DNA of 64,000 nucleotides from Streptomyces sp. PTY087I2 (GCF_001687325.1 NZ_LZRD01000016.1:1-64000), one strand, 5' to 3'; shown: positions 1 through 8,261, counted from the stretch's first letter. The notes: generated by a model from the letters alone, not told the origin. Numbers and translations: made by a program.

Positions 1-690
1 TCCTCGGCGGAGGGCAAGGAGATCGCGGCGCGTCTGGCGTTGCGGATCAAGTCGGGCATCATCACCGACGCCACCGACCTGGAGGCCGGGGATGAGGGTC
101 CGGTGGCGACGCAGGCGGTGTTCGCCGCTTCGTACACGACGAAGTCCCGGGTGTCTCAGGGTGTTCCGGTGATCACGGTGAAGCCGAACTCGGCTCCGGT
201 CGAGCCGGCTGCTGCCGCGGGTGCGGTGGAGGCCCTGCCGGTGTCGTTCAGCGCGGGCGCGACGGGCACGAAGGTGACGTCGCGGACGGCGCGTGAGTCG
301 ACCGGGCGTCCGGAGCTGACCGAGGCGGCGATCGTGGTCTCGGGTGGGCGTGGGGTCAACGGTGCGGAGAACTTCCCGCTGATCGAAGCCCTCGCCGACA
401 GTCTGGGGGCTGCGGTGGGTGCGTCGCGTGCGGCGGTGGACGCGGGCTGGTACCCGCACACCTCGCAGGTCGGGCAGACCGGTAAGTCGGTCTCGCCGCA
501 GCTGTACATCGCTTCGGGTATCTCGGGTGCGATCCAGCACCGGGCGGGGATGCAGACCTCGAAGACGATCGTCGCGATCAACAAGGACGCCGAGGCCCCG
601 ATCTTCGAGCTCGTCGACTACGGCGTCATCGGCGACCTCTTCACGGTCGTTCCCCAGCTGACCGAGGAGATCAACACCCGCAAGGGCTGA
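1..690 (+). CDS. etfA: Electron transfer flavoprotein alpha subunit, C-terminal part (5' end outside window)
   Basis: EtfA with EtfB forms the soluble FAD heterodimer that carries electrons from acyl-CoA and related dehydrogenases to the membrane quinone pool. The frame is open from base 1, so the N-terminus lies upstream; 229 residues are visible. The C-terminal FAD-binding domain is unmistakable: a GGRGV segment, then GWYPHTSQVGQTG, SPQLYIASGISGAIQH and the closing AINKD / DYGVIGD stretch. It ends at a TGA followed by a hairpin at 713-747. The usual partner etfB would be expected just upstream, outside the window. This is housekeeping and well conserved, so I am confident of the family; only the start is unseen. 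Confidence 0.95.
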   Translation, partial: SSAEGKEIAARLALRIKSGIITDATDLEAGDEGPVATQAVFAASYTTKSRVSQGVPVITVKPNSAPVEPAAAAGAVEALPVSFSAGATGTKVTSRTARESTGRPELTEAAIVVSGGRGVNGAENFPLIEALADSLGAAVGASRAAVDAGWYPHTSQVGQTGKSVSPQLYIASGISGAIQHRAGMQTSKTIVAINKDAEAPIFELVDYGVIGDLFTVVPQLTEEINTRKG

Positions 691-712
691 CCCCTCCTCG
701 CACGACTCCCGC

Positions 713-747
713 CCGGGCCGCACGGTGAACCCCACCGCGCGGCCCGG
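713..747 (+). terminator. Hairpin terminator after etfA
   Basis: A perfect 9-bp inverted repeat (CCGGGCCGC at 713-721 with GCGGCCCGG at 739-747) encloses a 17-nt loop, 23 nt after the etfA stop. There is no clear T-tract, which is usual for Streptomyces terminators. Confidence 0.6.
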
Positions 748-792
748 TGCCGTTCCGGGCGACCATTGACGCAGGTCGAGCGGCCTTATAAC

Positions 793-821
793 TTCACTAT
801 ACGGATTGTTGATTCCGGGAA
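793..821. promoter_or_regulatory. Candidate operator/promoter before the aldolase gene
   Basis: This short AT-richer island stands out. It has a near-dyad TTCACTATACGGA at 793-805 and a perfect TTCC-G-GGAA palindrome at 813-821, 33 nt before the start at 854. The first motif resembles IclR-family operators in general shape. Assignment to a particular regulator is inference only. Confidence 0.35.
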
Positions 822-853
822 GCGGAAACGGCGAGAGTGTGGAGGGTACGGTC

Positions 854-2152
854 ATGGGTCAGCAGGAGAAGGTGGCGACGAGCCTCGCGGGCACGGTCAG
901 CGAGGAGATCAGCGCCTCCCTCGCGGCGGTCGACGCGGAGCTCGCCCGCCGCTACCCGGGCGATCCCGGTACCCGCCAGCCCGTGCACACCGTCTACGTA
1001 CCCGGTGACGTCTTCGAGCCCGGCACCCTGCGCTCCTGGGGCGACCAGGCGCTGGCCGCCCTCGACGAACACGCCCCCGACGCCGCCTCGTTCGCCGCCG
1101 TCCTCGGCATCCCCGACGAGCTGGCGGGCCCGGTCCACGACCGCGTACGCGCCAAGCTGGAGCGTGAGCCCGTCGAGGACCTGCGCATCGACTTCGAGGA
1201 CGGCTACGGCCCCCGTCCGGACGCCGAGGAGGACGAAGCCGCCGCCCGCGCCGCGCGCCTGGTCTCCGAGGCGTACGCGAACGGCACCGCCGCCCCGTAC
1301 ATGGGCATCCGGATGAAGTGCATGGAGGCCGGAGTTCGCGACCGGGGCATCCGCACCACCGATGTCTTCCTCACCGGTCTGATGGCGGCGGGCGGGCTCC
1401 CCGAAGGGCTCGTGCTGACCCTGCCGAAGGTCACGTACCCCGAGCAGGTCACCGCCTTCGTCCAGCTCCTCGAAGCCTTCGAGAAGGCCCACGGCCTCGA
1501 CGCCGGGCGTATCGGCTTCGAGATCCAGATCGAGACCAGCCAGTCCATCCTCGCCGCCGACGGGACCGCCGCCGTCGCCCGCATGATCGACGCTTCCCGG
1601 GGCCGGGCGACCGGGCTGCACTACGGCACCTTCGACTACAGCGCCTGCGTCGGGGTCAGCGCCGCCTACCAGGCCAGCGACCACCCGGCCGCCGACCACG
1701 CCAAGGCCGTCATGCAGGTCGCGGCCGCGGGCACCGGCGTACGCGTCTCCGACGGCTCCACCAACGTCCTGCCCGTCGGCCCGACCGCCCAGGTCCACGA
1801 GGCCTGGCGGCTCCACTACGGCCTCACCCGCCGCGCTCTGGCCCGCGCCTACTACCAGGGCTGGGACATGCACCCCGGCCACCTGCCGACGCGCTACGCG
1901 GCCGTCTACGCCTTCTACCGCGAGGGCCTGGAGCCCGCCGCCGCCCGGCTCGCCGCCTACGTGGCCAAGGCCGGCGGTGACGTCATGGACGAACCCGCCA
2001 CCGCCAAGGCGCTGAGCGGCTATCTGCTGCGCGGCATCGACTGCGGCGCGCTGGACACCGCCGAGGTCGCCCGGCTGACCGGCCTGACCCGTGCGGACCT
2101 GGACGCCTTCGCCTCCCCGCGCCGGGGCGACCTGACGGTCACCGCTCCGTAG
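854..2152 (+). CDS. DUF6986 / HpcH-HpaI-like aldolase family protein
   Basis: This is a 432-residue soluble protein of the HpcH/HpaI aldolase and citrate-lyase-like TIM-barrel fold, in the actinobacterial group annotated DUF6986. The ATG at 854 is chosen because GGAGGG lies 7 nt upstream. Visible motifs are the acidic metal-site stretch DLRIDFEDGYG near residue 105, TLPKVTYPEQV in the middle, and FEIQIETSQSI, which supplies the second acidic ligand region of this fold. Related barrel enzymes cleave or form C-C bonds of oxo-acids; the real substrate is unknown. It follows etfA after a terminator, so it probably has its own promoter in 770-850. Its 3' end overlaps the convergent NHL gene by 14 nt. 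Confidence 0.8.
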   Translation: MGQQEKVATSLAGTVSEEISASLAAVDAELARRYPGDPGTRQPVHTVYVPGDVFEPGTLRSWGDQALAALDEHAPDAASFAAVLGIPDELAGPVHDRVRAKLEREPVEDLRIDFEDGYGPRPDAEEDEAAARAARLVSEAYANGTAAPYMGIRMKCMEAGVRDRGIRTTDVFLTGLMAAGGLPEGLVLTLPKVTYPEQVTAFVQLLEAFEKAHGLDAGRIGFEIQIETSQSILAADGTAAVARMIDASRGRATGLHYGTFDYSACVGVSAAYQASDHPAADHAKAVMQVAAAGTGVRVSDGSTNVLPVGPTAQVHEAWRLHYGLTRRALARAYYQGWDMHPGHLPTRYAAVYAFYREGLEPAAARLAAYVAKAGGDVMDEPATAKALSGYLLRGIDCGALDTAEVARLTGLTRADLDAFASPRRGDLTVTAP

Positions 2153-3125
2153 AGCCATGGCCTTTGCGCCCTGAGGGGATCGCCAGTCCCGCCGGGGTGC
2201 GCAGGCCCGCGACCGGCACCGTCCGCTGGCCGCCGCGCACCGGCAGCTTCACCACCCGGTCGTTGTTGAAGTCCGCGATGTACAGCGCGCCGGCGGGGTC
2301 GAAGGCGAGGCCGTACGGGGAGTTGAGCCCGATCGCCGGGGCGGTCCGCTGCGGTCCGCCGCCCGCCGGCAGCCGCACCACCCGGTCGTTGCCGCTGTCG
2401 GAGACGTACAGGTCCCCTCCTCTGCCGAAGGCCAGGCCGGTCGGCTGGGAGAGGCCGGTCGTGGGCACGGTCGTCTGCGGGCCGCCGTCGGCCGGGACCT
2501 TGACCACGCGGTCGTTGACGAAGTCCGCCACGAAGAGGTTCCCCGCCCTGTCCAGGGCGAGCCCGTTGGGGTGGAGCAGACCGGTGGTGGGGACGGTGAC
2601 CTGGCCGCTGCCGTCGGCGGGCACCTTCACGACCCGGTCGTTGAAGCTGTCGGCGATGTAGAGATCACCGTCCGCGTTGAGCGCCAGCCCGATGGGGCGG
2701 GAGAGGTCAGTGGTCGGGACGACGGTCTGGGGGCCGCCGTCGCCCGGCACCCGGACGACCCGGTTGTTGCCGGTGTCGGAGATGTACAGGTCGCCCGAGG
2801 AGCCGAGCGCCATCCCGGTCGGGCGGATCAGGCCGGTCACCGCGACCATGACCGGGGCCCCGCCACCGGGTGGCAGCCGCAGCACGGTGTTGTCGCTGTA
2901 GTCGGAGATGTACAGGGGCGCCCCGCCGTGTGCCGGAGGGCGCCCTTCCGCCGTGCGGGGTGCGGTCCCGGGGGCGGCGGAGGCGACCGGCGCCGCGCAG
3001 AGCAGCAGCGCCGCGGCCATCGCGGCGAGCCGCCAACGGGACTGTCTGCGGACCGGCTTCGGGGCATCCGCCCTCGGGTCGCCGGAAGGTGTGGACGCCG
3101 ACGGGGCTGTTGCGGGATGGCTCAT
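2139..3125 (-). CDS. Secreted NHL-repeat beta-propeller protein
   Basis: A 328-residue exported protein. The ATG at 3125 is chosen because the next 50 residues form an export signal: a basic RRQSRWR stretch, a hydrophobic core (LAAMAAALLLCA) and a small-residue cleavage region. The rest is six NHL repeats of about 42 residues, each with a YISD/YIAD-x-x-NDRVV core followed by a variable strand and a GL..P.GLA strand, predicting a six-bladed propeller. NHL propellers usually bind proteins or carbohydrates, as in the sensor domain of mycobacterial PknD, but here there is no kinase part. No catalytic motif is visible. It converges with and slightly overlaps the aldolase gene. Confidence 0.8.
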   Translation of the reverse strand: MSHPATAPSASTPSGDPRADAPKPVRRQSRWRLAAMAAALLLCAAPVASAAPGTAPRTAEGRPPAHGGAPLYISDYSDNTVLRLPPGGGAPVMVAVTGLIRPTGMALGSSGDLYISDTGNNRVVRVPGDGGPQTVVPTTDLSRPIGLALNADGDLYIADSFNDRVVKVPADGSGQVTVPTTGLLHPNGLALDRAGNLFVADFVNDRVVKVPADGGPQTTVPTTGLSQPTGLAFGRGGDLYVSDSGNDRVVRLPAGGGPQRTAPAIGLNSPYGLAFDPAGALYIADFNNDRVVKLPVRGGQRTVPVAGLRTPAGLAIPSGRKGHGSTER

Positions 3126-3341
3126 GAGGTACGCACCTGTTCTGGACGTGCTGCCGCTGCCGTACGGGCCCGGGGCGTGTTCGGCGTGTCCGGCGGGTCG
3201 TGGCCGGGGCCGTGGTGTATCCGGTCCTGATCCGCCGGAACCGCCCCTCGGGCGCCGACGGCCGACGTTAGGAACCACCCCCGCCGGCCCGGAGGCACCA
3301 CGCCCCGACGGGCCGGGCCGCCACCCCAACAGCCCTGGTGA

Positions 3342-3893
3342 TCAGCCGTCCCGGCGTGCGGCGGCCCCGCCACGGGCGCGGTAGGCCCGCATCTTGTGCC
3401 GGGCGCCGCACACATCCATGTCGCACCACAGGCCGTTCGACGACGGCGCCCGGTCGTAGAAGACCCAACGGCATTCGGGAGCCGCGCAGGCCTTGAGGCG
3501 GGTGGCGTGACGCCCGGTCAGGCCGTACCGCAGCAGGGCTTCGAGCACCGTTCGTACGATCTGTGCCGCCGGCCCGTCGTCGTCGGCCGGGCGCAGGGCG
3601 AGTGTGCCGTCCGGCTGTACGGCCGGGGCGCCCGCCACGGAGCGGATCAGCCGGTTGAGGGCGTCGAGGGCCTCCGGCGAGGTCCGCTCCACGAGGAATG
3701 CCCGCACGGTCTCCCGGGCCCGAGTGAGCGCCGCCAGTTCGGCCGGGGCGACCGCTTCCGGATATCCGTACGCCCGCAGCCAGCCGCCCGCCGTCCCCGG
3801 GCGGGCGAGCTCGTCCTCTCCGTGGAGCAGGGTCGCCGTGTTGCAGAACGCCTCGACCGGTTCGAGTTCCGGGGGTGCCGGGTTCCGTCGCAT
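3342..3893 (-). CDS. CGNR zinc-finger protein (ABATE domain), probable transcription regulator
   Basis: A 183-residue protein with an N-terminal ABATE-type helical domain and a C-terminal CGNR-type zinc finger (CAAPECRWVFYDR..., then CDMDVCGARHKMRAYRAR). All four zinc-binding cysteines are present. The eponymous CGNR motif reads CGAR, an asparagine-to-alanine change. Proteins of this family are thought to be DNA-binding stress regulators. It is divergent from an alpha/beta hydrolase gene with a 93-nt shared region containing an inverted repeat, so it plausibly controls that gene and itself. The start at 3893 is supported by a -10-like TAAAGT 7 nt upstream, suggesting a leaderless transcript. 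Confidence 0.85.
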   Translation of the reverse strand: MRRNPAPPELEPVEAFCNTATLLHGEDELARPGTAGGWLRAYGYPEAVAPAELAALTRARETVRAFLVERTSPEALDALNRLIRSVAGAPAVQPDGTLALRPADDDGPAAQIVRTVLEALLRYGLTGRHATRLKACAAPECRWVFYDRAPSSNGLWCDMDVCGARHKMRAYRARGGAAARRDG

Positions 3894-3900
3894 GATCCCC

Positions 3901-3906
3901 ACTTTA
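3901..3906 (-). promoter_or_regulatory. -10-like TAAAGT, 7 nt before the CGNR gene start
   Basis: On the minus strand TAAAGT ends 7 nt before the ATG at 3893, the spacing expected for a leaderless transcript. No clear -35 is seen. Confidence 0.4.
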
Positions 3907-3909
3907 TCA

Positions 3910-3942
3910 ACGTTACCGACAATCGGCTTGCTCTGGTAACGT
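3910..3942. promoter_or_regulatory. Inverted repeat operator in the divergent CGNR/hydrolase region
   Basis: ACGTTACC (3910-3917) and GGTAACGT (3935-3942) form a perfect 8-bp inverted repeat with 17 nt between the arms. It sits between two divergent starts and touches the minus-strand -10-like element. This is a good candidate binding site for the adjacent CGNR protein; that link is inference. Confidence 0.5.
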
Positions 3943-3986
3943 CGAAAGTCCGGCAGGGTTCTGCGCCCGACATCAGGAGGCGTGTC

Positions 3987-4820
3987 ATGAACGGCGATCT
4001 GACCAGGACATTCGAGACCCCGGACGGGACGGTCCGCTGGGACGTGCTGGGGGAGGGCGACCCGGTCGTCCTGCTCCACGGCACCCCGTTCTCGTCGCGC
4101 ATCTGGCGCGAGATCGCACCGGCGCTCGCCCGGGACCACCAGGTCCACGTCTTCGACCTGCTCGGCTTCGGGCAGTCGGAGCAGCGCGCCGGGCAGGATC
4201 TCCGGCTGGCCGCGCACACGCGGGTGTTCACCGGGCTGCTGGACCACTGGGGTCTTGAGCGCCCGAGGGTGATCGCCCACGACATCGGCGGGGCCGTGGC
4301 GCTGCGGGCGCTGTTGCTGGAAGGAGCGCGGTACGCCGATCTCACCCTGGTCGACGCGGTGGGCTGCGGTGACTGGGGGACCGGGCTGTTCAGGCTCGTA
4401 CGGGACAACGCGCGCGTCTTCGAGCAACTGCCCGTCTACGCGCACGAGGCGCTGGCCGAGAGCCACCTGCGCTTCGCGAGCCACACCGGCTACCGGCCGG
4501 ACGTGCTGGCCGCCCATCTCGCCCCGTGGCGCGGTGAGGAGGGCAGGGCCGCGTACTACCGCCAGTACGGGCAGCTGGAGCAGGCGGACACCGACGAGTT
4601 CCGGCATCTGCTGGGGTCCGTACCGGTGCCGACCCGGATCATCTGGGGCCGCGAGGACGGCTTCCTGCCGCCGCTCTTCGCCGAGCAGCTGCACGCGCTG
4701 ATCCCGCACTCCGAGCTGCACTGGCTGGAGGGTGCGGGCCACGCGACCCCTGAGGACGCGCCTGCGCGGCTCCTGGCGTTGCTGACCCGGGAGTTCCGGC
4801 CGGTGGCCGCCGCGGCCTGA
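3987..4820 (+). CDS. Alpha/beta hydrolase (haloalkane-dehalogenase/epoxide-hydrolase-like)
   Basis: A 277-residue cytosolic alpha/beta hydrolase. The ATG at 3987 follows AGGAGG at 3975-3980. The oxyanion HGTP motif is at residues 31-34. The nucleophile elbow reads AHDIGG, placing an aspartate at residue 99 instead of serine. An aspartate nucleophile is typical of haloalkane dehalogenases and epoxide hydrolases, not esterases. A second acid (WGREDGF) and the histidine (GAGHATPED) complete the triad. The cap region is rich in aromatic residues. The substrate cannot be read from sequence. Being divergent from a CGNR regulator suggests induction by its substrate or a related stress. Confidence 0.85.
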   Translation: MNGDLTRTFETPDGTVRWDVLGEGDPVVLLHGTPFSSRIWREIAPALARDHQVHVFDLLGFGQSEQRAGQDLRLAAHTRVFTGLLDHWGLERPRVIAHDIGGAVALRALLLEGARYADLTLVDAVGCGDWGTGLFRLVRDNARVFEQLPVYAHEALAESHLRFASHTGYRPDVLAAHLAPWRGEEGRAAYYRQYGQLEQADTDEFRHLLGSVPVPTRIIWGREDGFLPPLFAEQLHALIPHSELHWLEGAGHATPEDAPARLLALLTREFRPVAAAA

Positions 4821-4848
4821 CGAGGGGCCTCCCGGGGGCCGACCCGGC

Positions 4849-5877
4849 TCAGGCAGGCGGCAGTTCGCCCGAGCCTCGCGGGATCAGCGTCGTCGGCAGC
4901 TCCACCCGCGCGGGGGCGTGGTTCGCCCCGTCGAGGCGGCGGAACAGGTGCTCGGCGGCGGTCCGGCCGACCGCCGCCGCGTCCTGCGAGATCACGGTGA
5001 TGCCGAGCAGATCGGCCAGCTCGATGTCGTCGAACCCGACCAGCGCCACCGGACGCTCCCGCTCCGCGATCACCCGCACCGCCGTCACCGTCACCCGGTT
5101 GTTGCCCGCGAAGAGAGCGGTGATCGGTTCGGGGCCGCTCAGCATCTCCTCGGCCGCGGCCCGCACCCGCTCCGGCTCGGTGGAACCGAGGGAGACCCAG
5201 TCGTCCTCGACGGCGATGCCCGCGTCCCGCATCGCGGCGTGGTAGCCGCGCAGACGCTCGGTGGCCGTATGGATCCGCGGCTGGTCACCGATGAACCCGA
5301 TCCTGCGGTGACCGTGCGCGATCAGATGCGCCACGCCCTCCCTGGCCCCGCCGAAGCTGTCGGAGAGCACCATGTCGACGTCCACGTGGCCCGCCGGACG
5401 GTCCACGAACACCGTGGCGATGCCCGCCTTGATCTCCGGCTCCAGATAGCGGTGGTCGTCGCCCGCCGGGATCACGATCAGACCGTCGACGCGGCGGGCG
5501 CACAGCGCCAGCACCAACTCCTGCTCCCGCTCCGGGTCCTCGGCGCTGGAACCGTTGATCAGCAACGCACCGTGCGCCCGGGCGACCTCCTCCACCGCGC
5601 GGCTCAGCGGACCGTAGAACGGGTCCGCCAGATCCTCCAGGACCAGTCCGATGGATGCCGTACGCCCCTTGCGCAGCACCCGGGCGCTGTCGTTGCGGCG
5701 GAAGCCCAGCGCGTCGATCGCCTCCTGCACGCGGCGCTCGGTGTCGGGCGTGACGCCGGGCTCGCTGTTCACCACCCGGGAGACCGTCTTCAGGCCGACT
5801 CCGGCCCGGGCCGCCACGTCCTTCATGGTCGGCCGGTTGCCGTAGCGGGTCTCGGAATGACGGGCGGTCCGGTCCAC
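4849..5877 (-). CDS. LacI-family transcriptional regulator
   Basis: A 342-residue LacI/GalR repressor. The N-terminal helix-turn-helix (MKDVAARAGVGLKTVSRVVN) begins at about residue 18, followed by the hinge helix and a periplasmic-binding-protein-like sensor (SIGLVLEDLADPFYG, VDGLIVIPAG, RRIGFIGD, ALVGFDD). The GTG at 5877 is preferred over the ATG at 5826 because AGGA lies 9 nt upstream and the resulting length fits the family. It is divergent from a ROK sugar kinase, and a perfect palindrome of the LacI-family type lies between them, so it most likely represses the kinase gene and itself until a sugar or sugar phosphate binds. The effector is unknown. Confidence 0.9.
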   Translation of the reverse strand: MDRTARHSETRYGNRPTMKDVAARAGVGLKTVSRVVNSEPGVTPDTERRVQEAIDALGFRRNDSARVLRKGRTASIGLVLEDLADPFYGPLSRAVEEVARAHGALLINGSSAEDPEREQELVLALCARRVDGLIVIPAGDDHRYLEPEIKAGIATVFVDRPAGHVDVDMVLSDSFGGAREGVAHLIAHGHRRIGFIGDQPRIHTATERLRGYHAAMRDAGIAVEDDWVSLGSTEPERVRAAAEEMLSGPEPITALFAGNNRVTVTAVRVIAERERPVALVGFDDIELADLLGITVISQDAAAVGRTAAEHLFRRLDGANHAPARVELPTTLIPRGSGELPPA

Positions 5878-5997
5878 GTGCGCTGTCCTGTCGTCGGATA
5901 CGGGCGGGGCTCTGCGGTGCTCCGGCCGGGGCCGAGCGGGGCCGAGACGGGGCGCCGCGGGGGTGATCGGAGGCTGTGGCGTCGAGCATAGGCCCTG

Positions 5998-6009
5998 GAC
6001 AACGTTGTC
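5998..6009. promoter_or_regulatory. LacI-family operator palindrome
   Basis: GACAACGTTGTC is a perfect 12-bp palindrome with the central CG step typical of LacI/GalR operators. It overlaps TTGTCA (6005-6010) on the plus strand and TTGACA (6006-6011) on the minus strand, either of which could be a -35 element. One site could therefore block both divergent promoters. A possible minus-strand -10, TATGCT, lies 15 nt beyond TTGACA. Confidence 0.7.
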
Positions 6010-6086
6010 AAGAGGATGAAGACTGTGCAGACTATGGACGGAACCCGCAGGTCCCGCCCCTTCAGCGATCCGGAGAGCCCACACCG

Positions 6087-7016
6087 ATGCATACCGACCT
6101 CGTCGCCGCGCTCGACATCGGCGGCACCAAGATCGCCGGAGCGCTGGTGGACGGCGACGGATCCCTCCTCGTACGGGCGCAGCGGCCGACGCCCGCCCGG
6201 GAGGGCGCCGAGGCGGTCATGGGGGCGGTGGACGAGGTGCTGGGCGAGCTGATGGCCTCGCCGCTGTGGGGCAGGGCCGGTTCCGTCGGCATCGGCAGCG
6301 CAGGTCCCGTGGACGCCGCCGCGGGCACGGTCAGTCCGGTCAATGTCCCCGGCTGGCGGGACTTCCCGCTGGTGGAGCGGGTGCACAAGACGGCGGGCGG
6401 GCTGTCGGTCGCGCTGGTGGGCGACGGGGTCGCGATGACGGCCGCCGAGCACTGGCTCGGCGCCGCCCGGGGCTACGACAACGCGCTCTGCCTCGTCGTG
6501 TCGACGGGTGTCGGCGGCGGCCTCGTCCTCGGCGGCACCCTGCGCCCGGGCCCCTCGGGCAACGCCGGGCACATCGGCCACATCAGCGTCGACCTGGACG
6601 GCGACCCGTGCCCCTGCGGTGCGCGCGGCTGCGTCGAAGGCATCGCCAGCGGCCCCAACATCGCCCGCCGCGCCCTGGAGAACGGCTGGCGGCCCGGCCC
6701 GGACGGCGACGCGACGGCCGCCGCGGTCGCCGTCGCCGCCCGCGCCGGGGACCCGGTCGCCATCGCCTCGTACGAGCGCGCGGCCCAGGCACTGGCCGCC
6801 GGCATCGCCGCGACCGCCACCTTGGCGGACCTCGACATCGCGGTGGTCGGCGGGGGAGTGGCCGGGGCCGGTGACGTCCTCTTCGTACCGCTGCGCCGCA
6901 TCCTGCGCGAGTACGCCACGCTCTCCTACCTCCGCCGGCTGACGGTGGCGCCCGCCGTGATGGGTAACGACGCGGGCCTGGTCGGGGCCGCGGCGGCGGC
7001 CATCGCCCTGCGGTAG
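6087..7016 (+). CDS. ROK-family sugar kinase (glucokinase-like)
   Basis: A 309-residue ROK protein. The phosphate-binding DIGGTKIAG is at residues 9-17, the catalytic-loop region reads VALVGDGVAMTAAEHW, and the ROK zinc signature GHISVDLDGDPCPCGARGCVE is complete. There is no N-terminal DNA-binding domain, so this is the kinase type. The ATG at 6087 has CGGAGAG 9 nt upstream. Family members phosphorylate glucose, N-acetylmannosamine or other hexoses with ATP. It is divergent from a LacI regulator with a shared operator, pointing to a sugar-induced catabolic kinase. The usual asparagine before the catalytic aspartate is replaced by glycine, which makes substrate prediction uncertain. Confidence 0.88.
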   Translation: MHTDLVAALDIGGTKIAGALVDGDGSLLVRAQRPTPAREGAEAVMGAVDEVLGELMASPLWGRAGSVGIGSAGPVDAAAGTVSPVNVPGWRDFPLVERVHKTAGGLSVALVGDGVAMTAAEHWLGAARGYDNALCLVVSTGVGGGLVLGGTLRPGPSGNAGHIGHISVDLDGDPCPCGARGCVEGIASGPNIARRALENGWRPGPDGDATAAAVAVAARAGDPVAIASYERAAQALAAGIAATATLADLDIAVVGGGVAGAGDVLFVPLRRILREYATLSYLRRLTVAPAVMGNDAGLVGAAAAAIALR

Positions 7017-7040
7017 CCGGCCCGGGGCCGCAACGGCTTC

Positions 7041-7077
7041 CAGGAGGCGCCCGGTTCGTCAGGCCGGGCGCCTTCTG
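7041..7077 (+). terminator. Strong hairpin terminator after the ROK kinase
   Basis: Arms at 7041-7054 and 7064-7077 pair over 14 positions with one G-T wobble and a 9-nt loop. The hairpin starts 24 nt after the stop codon. Confidence 0.8.
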
Positions 7078-7211
7078 GGTCCATCGGCCGCGTGCCGCGT
7101 TCGCACGGTGGCGGCCGGGCGGCCGCATCCGGCCAACGCCGTCGCCCCCTCGGGGTTTCCGCGGCAGGGTGTTGCGGGCAAGCCACAGGGGGCTACGGAA
7201 GAGGGGGAACC

Positions 7212-8249
7212 GTGATCGTCTGGATCAACGGTGCGTTCGGCGCGGGCAAGACCAGCGCCGCCGGCGAACTGATCGATCTGATTCCGAACAGCACGCTGTA
7301 CGACCCGGAGATCACCGGCGCGGGGCTGCGCGCCCTGCTGCCGCAGAAGCGGCTCGCCGAGGTCACCGACTTCCAGGACCTGCCGATCTGGCGGCGGCTC
7401 GTGGTGGACACGGCGGCGGCGCTGCTCGCCGAGGTGCCCGGGGTGCTGGTGGTGCCGATGACGCTGCTGCGGCAGGAGTACCGCGACGAGATCTTCGGCG
7501 GGCTCGCCTCTCGGCGCATCCCGGTCCGGCATGTGGCGCTCTCACCTGAGGAAACGATCCTGCGGAGCCGGATCGCGGGCCGTGAGGAGTTTCCCGGCGA
7601 CGACGAGCAGAACGACCGGGTGCGCCGGTGGGCGTACGAGCACATCGGCCCGTACCGCGACGCGCTCGGCTGGATCGCCGAGGACGCGCATGTCGTCGAC
7701 AACGGCGCCCTCACCCCCCGGGAGACCGCCGAGCGGATCGCGGACGCCGTGCGCACCGGGAGCGTGCCGCCGTGCCCCATCGTGCAGAGCCCCGAGCCGA
7801 CCGGTGAGACGGTGGCCGCCGGGGTGCTGCTCTTCGACGAGCAGGACCGGGTGCTGCTCGTCGACCCCACGTACAAACCGGGGTGGGAGTTCCCCGGCGG
7901 GGTCGTGGAGGCGGGCGAGGCCCCCGCGCAGGCCGGGATCCGTGAGGTCGCCGAGGAGATCGGCCTCAGCCTCGACCGGGTGCCCACCCTGCTCCTCGTC
8001 GACTGGGAGTCGCCCCGCCCGCCCGGCTACGGCGGGCTCCGCTTCCTCTTCGACGGCGGCCTGCTCCGCTCCGAGGACGCCGGCCGGCTGCTGCTGCCCG
8101 GCTCCGAACTGCGCGGCTGGCGCTTCGTCACCGAGGAGGAGGCCGCGGGGATGCTGCCGCCCACCCGGTACGAACGACTGCGCTGGGCCCTGCGGGCGCG
8201 CGAGCGGAGGACGGTGCTGAACCTGGAGGCGGGGGTGCCGGTGGGGTGA
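7212..8249 (+). CDS. TmrB-like P-loop ATPase fused to a Nudix hydrolase
   Basis: A 345-residue two-domain protein. Residues 1-180 start MIVWINGAFGAGKTSAA, a P-loop (GAFGAGKT, 7-14) in a context matching the TmrB/shikimate-kinase-like family, whose Bacillus member gives tunicamycin resistance. Residues 195-340 are a Nudix domain with an intact box: G230, E236, R244-E245, E248-E249 and G251. Nudix enzymes hydrolyse nucleoside diphosphate-linked compounds. The GTG at 7212 has GAGGGGG 4 nt upstream. The fusion suggests that one domain phosphorylates or binds a nucleotide-like molecule and the other hydrolyses a related one; this is inference. It converges with a metallo-beta-lactamase fold gene. 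Confidence 0.85.
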   Translation: MIVWINGAFGAGKTSAAGELIDLIPNSTLYDPEITGAGLRALLPQKRLAEVTDFQDLPIWRRLVVDTAAALLAEVPGVLVVPMTLLRQEYRDEIFGGLASRRIPVRHVALSPEETILRSRIAGREEFPGDDEQNDRVRRWAYEHIGPYRDALGWIAEDAHVVDNGALTPRETAERIADAVRTGSVPPCPIVQSPEPTGETVAAGVLLFDEQDRVLLVDPTYKPGWEFPGGVVEAGEAPAQAGIREVAEEIGLSLDRVPTLLLVDWESPRPPGYGGLRFLFDGGLLRSEDAGRLLLPGSELRGWRFVTEEEAAGMLPPTRYERLRWALRARERRTVLNLEAGVPVG

Positions 8250-8261
8250 GAGGTTCTCACC
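8245..8261. terminator. Short bidirectional hairpin at convergent stops
   Basis: GGTGAGA (8245-8251) and TCTCACC (8255-8261) form a perfect 7-bp stem with a 3-nt loop that covers both convergent stop codons. It probably serves both genes. Confidence 0.5.
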
